Assembly: GCA_964430245.1 (NCBI GenBank)
Contig: CAYSEW010000023.1
Span: forward strand, 1 to 49,592
Direction: 5' to 3'
Source of the DNA: CAYSEW01 sp964430245
Lineage (GTDB): Bacteria; Bacteroidota; Bacteroidia; Flavobacteriales_D; Parvicellaceae
DNA: 49,592 nucleotides
Below, piece after piece: positions 34,785 to 43,781 of this stretch. The position numbers and the translations under genes were made by a program. Position 1 is the first letter of the stretch. Each line of letters opens with the position of its first letter. The notes under the pieces were generated by a model that was given only the letters and a program-made list of their open reading frames with translations, searched no databases and was not told the DNA's origin.

Positions 34785-34798
34785 CTTATCTAGATAAG
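34785..34798. promoter_or_regulatory. perfect 14-bp palindrome in a divergent promoter region
   Basis: CTTATCTAGATAAG is its own reverse complement. It lies in the 77-base gap between the PPTase operon (-) and the WG-repeat gene (+). It is just downstream, in the minus-strand direction, of a TAAATTTA (34810-34803) that is one mismatch from the -7 box, so it would overlap the PPTase start site. It fits a repressor operator. Confidence 0.45.
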
Positions 34799-34849
34799 TT
34801 CCTAAATTTATTAATTTAGTCGTTTGAACAATTAAAATATAGTTTATAA

Positions 34850-35842
34850 ATGAAATTACTATTATTTATTTTTTCACTTTTTATAGCTTTAACTCCTATA
34901 TATTCCCAAGAATTATACAAGATAAAAAATGGGACAAAAGAGGGGTTTATAAATAGTTCAGGTAATATTACTATTGATGCTATTTATGATGATGTTGATG
35001 ATTTTAGTGAAGGTCTTGCTAAAGTTAAACAAGGATCAAGGTATGGATACATAAATACAAGTGGAAAAATTGTTATACAACTAACTTATGTAAGAGGCAC
35101 TGAATTTCGTGAAGGATTTGCTGCTGTTAAAGATGATAATGGTTGGCATTATATAGATAAAACAGGAAAAGTGTTTTTTGATGAAGCTTGTAATTATGCT
35201 TATTCTTTTCATGATGGTATGGCTAGGTTACAGATAGGGCTTAAGTTTGGTTATATTGATAAAACTGGAAAAATAGTTATTCAGCCAATTTATGATAAAG
35301 CTTATGAATTTCATGAAGGTATGGCTAGAGTAGAATTAAACGGCAAATGGGGTTTTATTGATAAAATTGGAAATGTAATCATACCTGCTAAGTATGATTG
35401 GGTTTTTGATTTTAGCGAAGGGAAAGCTGATTTTAGAAAAGATGGAAAGTATGGATTTATAGATAAAACAGGAAAAGTTATAATAGATGCAAAATTTGAT
35501 AGAGCATTTGCATTTCATGAAGGAATTTCTTTATACAGAACAGGAAGTTTTAGAGGTGGTAAATATGGCTATCTCGATGAAAATGGCAAAGTGATTATAG
35601 AAGCAAAATATGATGGTGCAATGAACTTTAGTGAAGGGCTTGCAAATGTTTCTATAGGTATAGGTAAAAATGCTAAATGGGGATATATTGATAAATCTGG
35701 AAAAGAGGTTATTCCATTAAAATTTTCAAAACCTGCTGAATTTAAAAATGGATATGCTATGGTTATGATTGGTGATTTTAAAACAGGTATGGAGGGATAT
35801 ATTAATAAAGAGGGTGAATTTGTTTGGAAAAAATCAAAGTAA
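34850..35842 (+). CDS. secreted WG-repeat protein
   Basis: A 330-residue protein with a signal peptide (about 1-20, ending IYSQ) and nine WG-type repeats through the rest of its length: GFINSSG, GYINTSG, HYIDKTG, GYIDKTG, GFIDKIG, GFIDKTG, GYLDENG, GYIDKSG and GYINKEG, about 30-35 residues apart and each followed by (V/I)-(I/V)-(I/F)-x-x-x-(Y/F/T). WG (KWG) repeats form beta-solenoid or propeller surfaces with unclear function. It is divergently transcribed from the PPTase operon, and folE begins 38 bases after its stop. A periplasmic or surface location is inferred. Confidence 0.88.
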   Translation: MKLLLFIFSLFIALTPIYSQELYKIKNGTKEGFINSSGNITIDAIYDDVDDFSEGLAKVKQGSRYGYINTSGKIVIQLTYVRGTEFREGFAAVKDDNGWHYIDKTGKVFFDEACNYAYSFHDGMARLQIGLKFGYIDKTGKIVIQPIYDKAYEFHEGMARVELNGKWGFIDKIGNVIIPAKYDWVFDFSEGKADFRKDGKYGFIDKTGKVIIDAKFDRAFAFHEGISLYRTGSFRGGKYGYLDENGKVIIEAKYDGAMNFSEGLANVSIGIGKNAKWGYIDKSGKEVIPLKFSKPAEFKNGYAMVMIGDFKTGMEGYINKEGEFVWKKSK

Positions 35843-35879
35843 AAAACACGAAATCCGGAACACAAACAATTTAAATTTT

Positions 35880-36545
35880 ATGGGTAATATTAAGGATATA
35901 GGTGAAGATCATTGGATGTCTACTATTGAAACACCATTAAAGAAAGATGCTTTTAAATTGTCAGATCAGCATAAAATTGATCAAATTGCAGAGCATTTTC
36001 GTAGTATCATGGATTTATTAGGACTTGATCTTAAAGATGATAGTTTAAGCGGAACTCCAGAAAGGGTAGCAAAGATGTACGTAAATGAGCTGTTCAATGG
36101 TTTAAACCCGAAGAGTCTTTCAAAGGTGTCTTTATTCGAAAATAACTATAATTATAATGGGATGTTGGTCGAAAAAGACATTGAATTATATTCTACTTGT
36201 GAGCATCATTTTGTTCCTATAATTGGTAAAGCACATGTAGCATATATTGCAAAAGATAAAATAATTGGACTATCAAAAATTAATAGGATAGTTCAACATT
36301 TTTCCAAACGTCCTCAAGTTCAAGAGCGTTTAACAATTCAGGTTGTAGATAAATTAATGGAATCATTAGGTATAGAGGATGTAGCATGTATTATTGAAGC
36401 TAAACATTTATGTGTTAATATGCGTGGTGTTAGGGATACTAAAAGCTCTACGATTACAGCACAATATTCAGGTGCATTTAATAATCAAGAAGTAAAAGAA
36501 GAATTTCTAAACCATGTGAATTTGGAATCAAATTTTGATATTTGA
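35880..36545 (+). CDS. folE: GTP cyclohydrolase I
   Basis: A 221-residue enzyme that converts GTP to 7,8-dihydroneopterin triphosphate, the first step of folate synthesis. The start at ATG 35880 is chosen; the open frame reaches back 37 codons into the WG-repeat gene in another frame and is not used. Zinc ligands C107 and H110 (CEHHFVP) and C178 (HLCVNMRGV) are spaced as in E. coli FolE. SGTPERVAKMYVNELF and GLSKINRIVQHFSKRPQVQERLT are the other conserved segments. It is followed after six bases by cysS. Confidence 0.97.
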   Translation: MGNIKDIGEDHWMSTIETPLKKDAFKLSDQHKIDQIAEHFRSIMDLLGLDLKDDSLSGTPERVAKMYVNELFNGLNPKSLSKVSLFENNYNYNGMLVEKDIELYSTCEHHFVPIIGKAHVAYIAKDKIIGLSKINRIVQHFSKRPQVQERLTIQVVDKLMESLGIEDVACIIEAKHLCVNMRGVRDTKSSTITAQYSGAFNNQEVKEEFLNHVNLESNFDI

Positions 36546-36551
36546 TTATCT

Positions 36552-38039
36552 ATGATTAATCAGGTTTATATCTATAATTCATTATCTAGGAAAAAAGAAG
36601 AATTTAAACCTTCTCAATCTCCAAATGTGGGGATTTATGTATGTGGTCCAACAGTTTATAGTGAGGTTCATCTAGGAAATTGTAGAACATTTATCTCATT
36701 TGATATTGTAGTAAGGTATTTAAGATTCATTGGTTATAATGTTAGATATGTTAGGAATATTACTGATGCAGGGCATTTAGAAAATGATGCTGATGTAGGT
36801 GAAGATAAGATAGCTAAAAAAGCAAGGATCGAACAGCTGGAACCCATGGAAATTGTACAGCGATACACTCTGAATTTTCATAAGGTGATGTCTTTATTCA
36901 ATGCTTTGTCTCCTAGTATTGAACCTACAGCTACTGGGCACATTGTTGAGCAAATTGAAATGATTAATAAGATTCTCGACAATGGTTATGCTTATGAAAA
37001 AAATGGTTCAGTTTATTTTGATGTCAATAAATACATTAAAGATGGCTTTCAATATGGAGAATTAAGTGGAAGGTCTATAGATGATCTCATTTCTGGCACA
37101 AGAGAGCTTGATGGTCAGAAAGAGAAAAAAGATGCTGTAGATTTTGCTTTATGGAAAAAAGCATCTCCACAGCATATTATGAAATGGTCTTCTCCATGGG
37201 GAATTGGTTTCCCAGGATGGCATTTAGAATGCTCAGCTATGGGTACGAAATACCTTGGGAACCAAATGGATATACATGGAGGAGGAATGGACCTTAAGTT
37301 CCCTCATCATGAGTGTGAAATTGCACAGGGAAGTGCAGCCAATAAATTAAGTCCAGTTAAATATTGGATGCATGGTAATATGCTTACGCTTAATGGTAAA
37401 AGAATGTCAAAGTCAACAGGTAATACTCTTTTGCCAGAAGAATTATTTAGTGGGGATAATCAATTATTAGATAAATCATTTTCACCAATGGTTGTTAGAT
37501 TTTTTATGCTTCAAGCTCATTATAGAAGTGTTTTGGATTTTTCTAGTGATGCTTTAAATGCAGCTGAAAAAGGATTCCTAAAATTAATGGAAGCAAAGAA
37601 AAAGTTGAATCAAGCCCAATATAAAAAGTGTGATTTCAATGATGAGATTGAGTTAAAAATAAAATCATTGTGTTCGGATTGCTATAAGCAAATGAATGAT
37701 GATTTTAATACCCCCAAAACTATAGCTACATTATTTGAAATAGTGAGTGTGATCAATTCAAAATTAGCGAACGCTTCTTTTGGTATGATTTCTGAAGAAC
37801 TATTTATGGAATTAAAAAACACATTTAATGGATTTATTACAGATGTTCTAGGAATTGAAGAGTTGGAACAAACAAATGAATCGATAACAGAAGGCTTAAT
37901 AGAGATTTTGTTAAAAATGAGAGATGAAGCAAAAATAAATAAGAACTATGCTTTATCTGATGACATTAGAGATCAATTAGTGTCGTTAGGAATAGTTATT
38001 AAGGACAATAAAGAAAAAACAACATATACAATAACATAA
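36552..38039 (+). CDS. cysS: cysteinyl-tRNA synthetase
   Basis: A 495-residue class I synthetase that activates cysteine with ATP and charges tRNA-Cys. The HIGH-type motif is HLGN (40-43), preceded by the zinc-binding CGPTVY. The KMSKS motif is KRMSKS (283-288). GFPGWHLECSAM and HGGGMDLKFPHHECEIAQ complete the zinc site. The C-terminal helical part (about 340-495) includes the DALRP/DALR-like and anticodon regions. It probably shares a transcript with folE and the downstream C1 peptidase (11-base gap). Confidence 0.98.
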   Translation: MINQVYIYNSLSRKKEEFKPSQSPNVGIYVCGPTVYSEVHLGNCRTFISFDIVVRYLRFIGYNVRYVRNITDAGHLENDADVGEDKIAKKARIEQLEPMEIVQRYTLNFHKVMSLFNALSPSIEPTATGHIVEQIEMINKILDNGYAYEKNGSVYFDVNKYIKDGFQYGELSGRSIDDLISGTRELDGQKEKKDAVDFALWKKASPQHIMKWSSPWGIGFPGWHLECSAMGTKYLGNQMDIHGGGMDLKFPHHECEIAQGSAANKLSPVKYWMHGNMLTLNGKRMSKSTGNTLLPEELFSGDNQLLDKSFSPMVVRFFMLQAHYRSVLDFSSDALNAAEKGFLKLMEAKKKLNQAQYKKCDFNDEIELKIKSLCSDCYKQMNDDFNTPKTIATLFEIVSVINSKLANASFGMISEELFMELKNTFNGFITDVLGIEELEQTNESITEGLIEILLKMRDEAKINKNYALSDDIRDQLVSLGIVIKDNKEKTTYTIT

Positions 38040-38050
38040 TTAAATATAAT

Positions 38051-39262
38051 ATGAAAACTACACTTTTTATTTTACCGTTATTTATTACAATAGGTGTTTT
38101 AGGGCAAGATAAAATCACCAATAAAAACGGATCTGAGTATCAATTTACCAAAATTAGCGAATTAGATGCAACGCCTGTTGAAAATCAGAATAGAACAGGG
38201 ACTTGTTGGAGTTTTTCTTCTCTATCATTTTTTGAATCTGAACTTATTAGGATGAATAAAGGACAATTAAATTTGTCAGAAATGTTCATTGTTAGAAACG
38301 CTTACATTGGGAAAGCCATTAATTATTTAAGAATGTATGGAACTTTTAATTTTGGACAAGGAGGTGCTTTTCATGACATTCCTTGGGTGATTAAAAGATA
38401 TGGAATTGTTCCTGAATCTGAATATAAAGGTTTGAATTATGGGTCTGAAACTCATTTGCATGAGGAAATGGAGTCTATGTTACGAGCTATGGTTAAAGAG
38501 TTGTCTAAAAAACCACAGGGAGGAAAGCTTACATCTAACTGGCTGAAGGCTTATGAAGGTGTGGTTGATGCTTATTTAGGTGATCTTCCCGATAATTTAG
38601 ATGATTTTAAGTTTACTGTAGATGGTAAGGAATATAATCCTAAATCTTATGCAGATGAACTTGGTTTGAATATGAAAGATTATATTTCTTTGACTTCTTA
38701 TTCGCACCATCCTTTTTATGAGCAATTTGTATTAGAAGTTCAAGATAATTGGGCCTTGCAGTCAAGTTATAACCTTCCTCTAGATGAGTTAATGCGTGTA
38801 ATGGAAGAAGGAGTTAATAATGGATTTACTTTTGCTTGGGGTGCTGACGTGTCTGAAAAAGGGTTTTCAGCAAGAGATGCATTAGCAATATTACCTGCTG
38901 ATGAATCTACTATAGAGAAAAAAGGTCAGGATGACAAATACTTTAATTCAGCAGGTGCTGAAAAAATCAGTAATGCATTTATGATGCCTGTTGAAGAATG
39001 GGTTGTAAATCAAGAAGAAAGACAAATAGCTTTTGATAGTCAAGAAACTACGGATGATCATGGAATGCATATTACTGGATTGTATAAAGATCAGAATGGA
39101 ACAAAATACTTTAAAGTAAAAAATTCTTGGGGAACTAATTATAATGATTGTGATGGATATTTTTATGCATCTTTTCCATATGTAAGATATAAAACGATGA
39201 ATATCTTAATTCATAAAAATGCAATTCCTAAGGACATTAAAAAGAAATTAGGGATTAAATAA
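38051..39262 (+). CDS. C1-family cysteine peptidase (bleomycin hydrolase/aminopeptidase C type)
   Basis: A 403-residue papain-fold peptidase. An N-terminal signal-like hydrophobic stretch (MKTTLFILPLFITIGVLGQ) suggests export, unlike the cytoplasmic PepC enzymes. The catalytic Cys52 lies in NRTGTCWSFSS, His340 in DDHGMHITGL and Asn358 in VKNSWGTNY. Together these give the full triad, with the Gln of the oxyanion hole at VENQNR. It probably trims peptides, but whether it is hexameric like bleomycin hydrolase is unknown. Its TAA overlaps the yidD ATG by one base, and the following genes form a tightly packed run. Confidence 0.9.
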   Translation: MKTTLFILPLFITIGVLGQDKITNKNGSEYQFTKISELDATPVENQNRTGTCWSFSSLSFFESELIRMNKGQLNLSEMFIVRNAYIGKAINYLRMYGTFNFGQGGAFHDIPWVIKRYGIVPESEYKGLNYGSETHLHEEMESMLRAMVKELSKKPQGGKLTSNWLKAYEGVVDAYLGDLPDNLDDFKFTVDGKEYNPKSYADELGLNMKDYISLTSYSHHPFYEQFVLEVQDNWALQSSYNLPLDELMRVMEEGVNNGFTFAWGADVSEKGFSARDALAILPADESTIEKKGQDDKYFNSAGAEKISNAFMMPVEEWVVNQEERQIAFDSQETTDDHGMHITGLYKDQNGTKYFKVKNSWGTNYNDCDGYFYASFPYVRYKTMNILIHKNAIPKDIKKKLGIK

Positions 39263-39525
39263 TGCTTAAATTTTTAAGCTATATTTTTATATTACCTGTT
39301 TGGATTTATCAGAAAATTGTATCACCATTATTTCCAAATTCATGTAGGTTTAATCCTACTTGTTCTGTTTATACGATACAAGCATTAAAATTAAGAGGAC
39401 CATTCATTGGTTTATGGCTCTCTTTTAAAAGAATTGTTAAATGTCACCCGTGGGGTGGTTCTGGATATGATCCAGTTCCTGAATCAGAACATGGAAAAAG
39501 AAAGTTAAAAGAAAAAGATGCTTAA
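39262..39525 (+). CDS. yidD: membrane protein insertion efficiency factor
   Basis: An 87-residue small protein of the YidD family, membrane-associated through an amphipathic N-terminal helix (FLSYIFILPVWIYQKIVSP). The family signature is complete: PNSCRFNPTCSVYTIQAL (three of the conserved residues are Cys), GLWLSFKRIVKCHPWGGSGYDPVPE. It assists YidC-dependent membrane protein insertion. Its usual neighbours (rnpA, yidC) are not here; it sits between a C1 peptidase and an ACMSD-like gene, overlapping them by 1 and 8 bases. Confidence 0.95.
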   Translation: MLKFLSYIFILPVWIYQKIVSPLFPNSCRFNPTCSVYTIQALKLRGPFIGLWLSFKRIVKCHPWGGSGYDPVPESEHGKRKLKEKDA

Positions 39526-40525
39526 AATAGATATGCATACTCATATCATGCCAAAAAATCTCCCTTTATGGGCTGAGAAATTTGGTTATGATGGATTCAT
39601 TCATTTAGATCATCATAGAAAAGGATGGGCTAGGATGATGCAGGGAGATCATTTTTTTAGAGAGATCAATGAGAATTGCTGGAATCCAGATATTAGGATA
39701 AAAGAGTACATTGATTTTCAAACACAAGTACAAGTTGTCTGTACTATTCCGGTCCTCTTTGCTTATTTTGCTAAACCTGAACATGGATTAGAAGTATCCG
39801 AATTCTTAAATGATGATCTTGCTGAATTAGTTCAGAAATACCCAAAACAATATATTGGACTTGGTACTGTTCCTATGCAGGCACCTGACTTGGCGGTTAA
39901 AGAATTACAAAGGATCAAGGAAATTGGTTTAGCGGGAATTCAAATTGGATCAAATATTGATAACAAAAACTTAAATGAACCTGAGTTTTATGAAATCTGG
40001 GAAGCATGTGAAAAATTAGATCTTGCTGTAATGGTACACCCTTGGAATATGATGGGTAAAAAATACATGGAACGATATTGGCTTCCGTGGTTAGTAGGAA
40101 TGCCTGCTGAAACATCAAGAGCCATGTGTTCGATGATCTTTGGAGGTATTTTTGATAAGTATCCTAAATTAAGGGTCAACTTTTGTCATGCTAGTGGTTC
40201 TTTTTTAGCTACTCTAGGAAGAATAGAACATGGTTTTAATTGTAGGCCAGACCTTGTTGCTATTGATAATAATGTTAATCCTCGTGAATATTGTGGTAAA
40301 TTTTGGGTGGACTGCATAACTCATGACCCATTAATGCTTGAATACATTTTAAAAATGCAAGGATCAAAAAGAGTGACGCTAGGATCTGATTACCCTTTCC
40401 CATTAGGTGATCTTGAAATAGGAGAATTTATTAATGACATGGATTTATCCGATGATGTTGTTGAAGATATTTTTTGCAATAGCACTTTAGAATGGCTTAA
40501 TCTTAAAAAAGAACAGTTTATATGA
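39518..40525 (+). CDS. amidohydrolase, 2-amino-3-carboxymuconate-6-semialdehyde decarboxylase (ACMSD)-like
   Basis: A 335-residue metal-dependent TIM-barrel enzyme. Metal ligands are H7 and H9 (DMHTHIMP), H174 (MVHPWN) and D291 (LGSDYPFP). NFCHASGSFLATLGRIEHGF contains the catalytic His area. The layout is that of ACMSD, which removes CO2 from ACMS in the kynurenine route of tryptophan degradation. No other kynurenine gene is in the window, so a related substrate is possible. The start overlaps yidD by 8 bases, and its stop overlaps the ATG of the M1 peptidase by 4 bases (ATGA), so the genes are translationally coupled. Confidence 0.88.
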   Translation: MLKIDMHTHIMPKNLPLWAEKFGYDGFIHLDHHRKGWARMMQGDHFFREINENCWNPDIRIKEYIDFQTQVQVVCTIPVLFAYFAKPEHGLEVSEFLNDDLAELVQKYPKQYIGLGTVPMQAPDLAVKELQRIKEIGLAGIQIGSNIDNKNLNEPEFYEIWEACEKLDLAVMVHPWNMMGKKYMERYWLPWLVGMPAETSRAMCSMIFGGIFDKYPKLRVNFCHASGSFLATLGRIEHGFNCRPDLVAIDNNVNPREYCGKFWVDCITHDPLMLEYILKMQGSKRVTLGSDYPFPLGDLEIGEFINDMDLSDDVVEDIFCNSTLEWLNLKKEQFI

Positions 40526-42357
40526 AAAATAATATTGTTATTCTATTGGTTTTTTTGGTGTCTAATTATTCTGGTCAACAAGGATATTGGCAACAACAAG
40601 TAGATTATAAAATGGAAATTGATTTTAATGCAAAAAAAAATCAATTTAAGGGAATTCAGACTTTAACCTATACAAACAACTCTCCGGATACTTTACATAA
40701 GATCTTTTATCACTTATATTATAATGCTTTTCAGCCTGGTTCAATGATGGATGTTCGATCAAGAAATATACCAGATCCAGACCCTAGAGTAGACGATAGA
40801 ATATCTAAATTGAAGAAAAATGAAATAGGCTATCATGATATCATTTCATTGACTGAACAAGAAGATTCTTTACAATATAATGTAGAAGGCACCATAATGG
40901 AAGTTCATTTGACTAGACCATTAATTCCTGGAATGGAGATGACTTTTATAATGAAATTTAAAAGTCAGGTACCTGTTCAGATTAGAAGAACAGGTAGACA
41001 TAATATGGAAAATGTTGACTTTTCAATGACTCAATGGTATCCTAAATTGTGTGAATATGATCTTGATGGTTGGCATACAAACCCATATATTGGTAGAGAA
41101 TTCCATGGAGTCTGGGGAAACTTTGATATTAAGATAAATATCGATAGTTCTTATGTTTTGGGAGGAACAGGTGTTATTATAAACCCTCTAGAGGTTGGGT
41201 GTGGTTATGAAAATGTAGGAGATCAGCTTATAAAGAATGAGAATGAAACAAAAACTTGGCACTTTATTGCAGAAAATGTACATGATTTTGCCTGGGCTGC
41301 TGATCCAGATTATATTCATGATATCAGTGTTCTTGATAATGGAACTATCATTCATTTTTTACATATCGATGATTCCCTTAATGATAATTGGGTAGCCTTA
41401 AAAGATTATGCAGTTAGGTGTTTTGAATATATGAATGAAAATTTCGGAACCTATCCTTATCCTCAGTATTCTGTTATTCAAGGTGGAGACGGAGGAATGG
41501 AGTATCCAATGTGCACATTAATTACTTCTGGAGGAAGCTTTGGTGGATTGGTAAGTGTTACTGTTCATGAATCTATTCATAGCTGGTTTCAAGGACTATT
41601 GGCTACCAATGAATCTAAGTATGAATGGATGGATGAAGGATTTTGTACTTATGCACAATATAAGACCATGAATTACTTATACGATAAAAATGTTATTAAT
41701 CCTTTGTCAAGACAATATGGTGGCTATTATAGATTAGCCAACACAACTTATCAAGAGCCCTTAACAACGCATGCAGATTTTTATAAATTAAATTACGTGT
41801 ATGGAACTAATGCATATAGTAAAGGTGCAGTCTTTCTGAGTCAGCTTGGATATATTATTGGAGATAAATCATTGATGGAAGGCATGAGAAAATATTACTA
41901 TCAATGGCGTTATAAACATCCAACACCAAGAGATTTTAAAAGGGTGATGGAGAAAATAAGTGGGTTAGAGTTAGATTGGTATTTCGAACAATTTGTTGAG
42001 ACTATAAATACTATAGATTATGGTATAAATGAGGTAAATAAGAAAGGCAAAAAAACAGAAATAGTATTGTCAAGAAATAAAGAGATTCCTATGCCGGTAG
42101 ATGTTTTTGTTATTTTAAAAGACGGGACAGTTCAATGGTATAATATTCCATTAAGAATCATGAGGGGAGAAAAAAGAGAAGATCTTTATCCAATAGAAAT
42201 GAAAGTATTAGCTGATTGGCCATGGGTGGAGCCAGAATATAGCTTTAATATAGATGTTCCTTTAAAAATGATCAAGGAAATTCAAATAGATCCTTCAGGA
42301 AGATTAGCAGATATAGATCAAACTGATAATGTTTACCCTAAGCCAACTAATGAATGA
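40522..42357 (+). CDS. M1-family zinc metallopeptidase
   Basis: A 611-residue exported peptidase (signal about 1-18, MKNNIVILLVFLVSNYSGQ). The zinc motif HESIHSWFQG has H349, E350 and H353, and the third ligand is E372 (WMDEGF), exact M1 spacing. The exopeptidase GAMEN-type motif is present as GGMEYP just upstream. The N-terminal part (about 25-200) is the M1 beta-saddle. The C-terminal region is short, lacking the long ARM-repeat domain of PepN. No T9SS sorting domain is visible, so a periplasmic location is inferred. It is the last gene of the cysS-peptidase run. Confidence 0.92.
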   Translation: MKNNIVILLVFLVSNYSGQQGYWQQQVDYKMEIDFNAKKNQFKGIQTLTYTNNSPDTLHKIFYHLYYNAFQPGSMMDVRSRNIPDPDPRVDDRISKLKKNEIGYHDIISLTEQEDSLQYNVEGTIMEVHLTRPLIPGMEMTFIMKFKSQVPVQIRRTGRHNMENVDFSMTQWYPKLCEYDLDGWHTNPYIGREFHGVWGNFDIKINIDSSYVLGGTGVIINPLEVGCGYENVGDQLIKNENETKTWHFIAENVHDFAWAADPDYIHDISVLDNGTIIHFLHIDDSLNDNWVALKDYAVRCFEYMNENFGTYPYPQYSVIQGGDGGMEYPMCTLITSGGSFGGLVSVTVHESIHSWFQGLLATNESKYEWMDEGFCTYAQYKTMNYLYDKNVINPLSRQYGGYYRLANTTYQEPLTTHADFYKLNYVYGTNAYSKGAVFLSQLGYIIGDKSLMEGMRKYYYQWRYKHPTPRDFKRVMEKISGLELDWYFEQFVETINTIDYGINEVNKKGKKTEIVLSRNKEIPMPVDVFVILKDGTVQWYNIPLRIMRGEKREDLYPIEMKVLADWPWVEPEYSFNIDVPLKMIKEIQIDPSGRLADIDQTDNVYPKPTNE

Positions 42358-42370
42358 TATATGTCTAGGA

Positions 42371-42988
42371 TTAGTTGAAATAATACCTTAAGCCTAAGGA
42401 TAGATTCCTAGAGCTAATTCCTGTTAAATTCCATTCAATAATTCCAGAATTATTATTTACCCCAACTTGTTGTAATCCTATTCCTGCGTTTATTTCAGTT
42501 GCAATGGCAAGGGAATTATTAATTAAATATTCAATTCCTGATACTGCCAGTATTCCAAAACCATACATTTCCGCATTCCATGAACTTCCGCTAGTTAAAC
42601 TGATTTTAAATCTTCTTAAGTTCATTTTGTAATAAATATCTAATCCATAATAAACTCTTATGTTGCTAGAGCTTAATTTATTTATTTTGTTTTCAAATCC
42701 GGTTGCTATAAAAAGGTCATTGAATAATAAGGTTGAAGATGAACTATTGTTAGAGATTTTGGATGTAATGTAAAAACGATAAAAAAGAGCACTGTCTATA
42801 TTTTTTTTGTAATCAAAAAAATAAGAAGGTGCATTTCTGTTTGTTGAGTCCAAATTTATATTCTTTATTAAACCTAAAGTGTTGCTAAGTCCAAGTCCTA
42901 TGGAGTGATTCGAATTATATATAGATTCATCATCTTGCCCTTTTATTAATAGACAGGGGATAAGAAAAAGGAAAATGATATTTTTCAT
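42371..42988 (-). CDS. probable outer-membrane beta-barrel protein
   Basis: A 205-residue protein with a signal peptide (about 1-17) and alternating polar/hydrophobic strands. It ends in NLSLGLRYYFN, the kind of aromatic C-terminal strand seen in small outer-membrane barrels. No named family recognised. It starts one base after the stop of the Rieske-like lipoprotein gene and almost certainly shares its transcript, suggesting the two act together at the outer membrane. It is convergent with the M1 peptidase gene (13 bases between ends). Confidence 0.65.
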   Translation of the reverse strand: MKNIIFLFLIPCLLIKGQDDESIYNSNHSIGLGLSNTLGLIKNINLDSTNRNAPSYFFDYKKNIDSALFYRFYITSKISNNSSSSTLLFNDLFIATGFENKINKLSSSNIRVYYGLDIYYKMNLRRFKISLTSGSSWNAEMYGFGILAVSGIEYLINNSLAIATEINAGIGLQQVGVNNNSGIIEWNLTGISSRNLSLGLRYYFN

Positions 42989-42989
42989 T

Positions 42990-43427
42990 TTAATTATAAA
43001 TATGAACAGAATTGGTCATAAGGTCAAAAGATGTTTGATAGGACTTTAGCGAATAGGTGGCGGGTCCTTGTATAACAAGCCCGTCATACAATTGGTATTG
43101 GCTTCCATCACATGAACATTCTACAAAGGAGTGGGTTGAGTCAACCGAAGCAGGTCCACAAGAATTATCTGAGTTATAGGTACAATGTCTATCGTAGGCA
43201 GCAAATTGATCTGCAGTTTGTCTATATAATATAATTCCTTTACTACCTCCCGATACATATACCCAACCACCGATAGCATTTAAATTAGAATAGCTAGGTA
43301 ACGATATATTTACATAAAGATCTACATAAACATAAGGGACAACCTGATTGTTCTTATTGCACCCATAATTCAAGAATAGGTTTAAAACAAAAAGAAGTGC
43401 AATTAATATATTTCTTTTAATAAACAA
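42990..43427 (-). CDS. degenerate Rieske-fold lipoprotein lacking the histidine ligands
   Basis: A 145-residue lipoprotein (lipobox LNYGC, lipidated Cys23). The C-terminal half resembles a Rieske [2Fe-2S] domain: RHCTYNSDNSC (C82, C90) matches the CTHxGC box and VECSCDGSQYQLYDG (C104, C106) matches CPCHGSxFD, followed by GPATYSL, the usual GPAxRxL strand. Both cluster-binding histidines are replaced (Y84 and D107), while all four cysteines remain. A normal [2Fe-2S] cluster is thus unlikely, and a disulfide-stabilised structural or binding domain is more likely. The start is a TTG (43427), because no ATG precedes the signal. It forms a pair with the barrel protein gene. Confidence 0.75.
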   Translation of the reverse strand: MFIKRNILIALLFVLNLFLNYGCNKNNQVVPYVYVDLYVNISLPSYSNLNAIGGWVYVSGGSKGIILYRQTADQFAAYDRHCTYNSDNSCGPASVDSTHSFVECSCDGSQYQLYDGLVIQGPATYSLKSYQTSFDLMTNSVHIYN

Positions 43428-43472
43428 TGTTAAATGTAATTGTCAAGTGCCAAATTTACTAAATTTAATCTC

Positions 43473-43781
43473 ATGAAAAAACGCAGATTTCTTATTTTAA
43501 TTGTCCTGGTGTTATTTGTTTCTGCAAATCAATCTTTGGCTCAAAAAGTAAAACAGCCGGCTACTGGAAACACAAAAAAACAGATGAAGAGATTGGAGAA
43601 ACTTGAAAAGCAAAAAAAGAAAGAAAATGAGAAAGCAGAAAAGGAATTGCTAAAGGAACATGTCAAGTTACAAGATAAAAGTACCCGTAAAATGATGAAG
43701 AGGTCAAAAAAGAAATCTTCAAGAAATAAAAAGGGTAAACATATTGAGCCGTTTTGGAAGAAATGGTTCAGGAAAAAATAA
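43473..43781 (+). CDS. small exported lysine-rich protein
   Basis: A 102-residue protein from the ATG at 43473 (MKKRRFLILIVLVLFVSAN ... LAQ, signal peptide about 1-24). The longer frame begins at a TTG 33 bases upstream and would hide the signal. The mature chain is extremely basic, with Lys-Glu helix repeats (EKLEKQKKKENEKAEKELL) and an Arg/Lys tail ending WKKWFRKK. It may bind nucleic acid, lipid or acidic polymers; no family recognised. It is divergent from the Rieske-like gene with 45 bases between starts. Confidence 0.65.
   Translation: MKKRRFLILIVLVLFVSANQSLAQKVKQPATGNTKKQMKRLEKLEKQKKKENEKAEKELLKEHVKLQDKSTRKMMKRSKKKSSRNKKGKHIEPFWKKWFRKK

Noticed and set aside
35769..35879. 37-codon N-terminal extension of FolE
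   Set aside because: It is the out-of-frame reading of the WG-repeat gene end; the ATG at 35880 gives the usual enzyme length.
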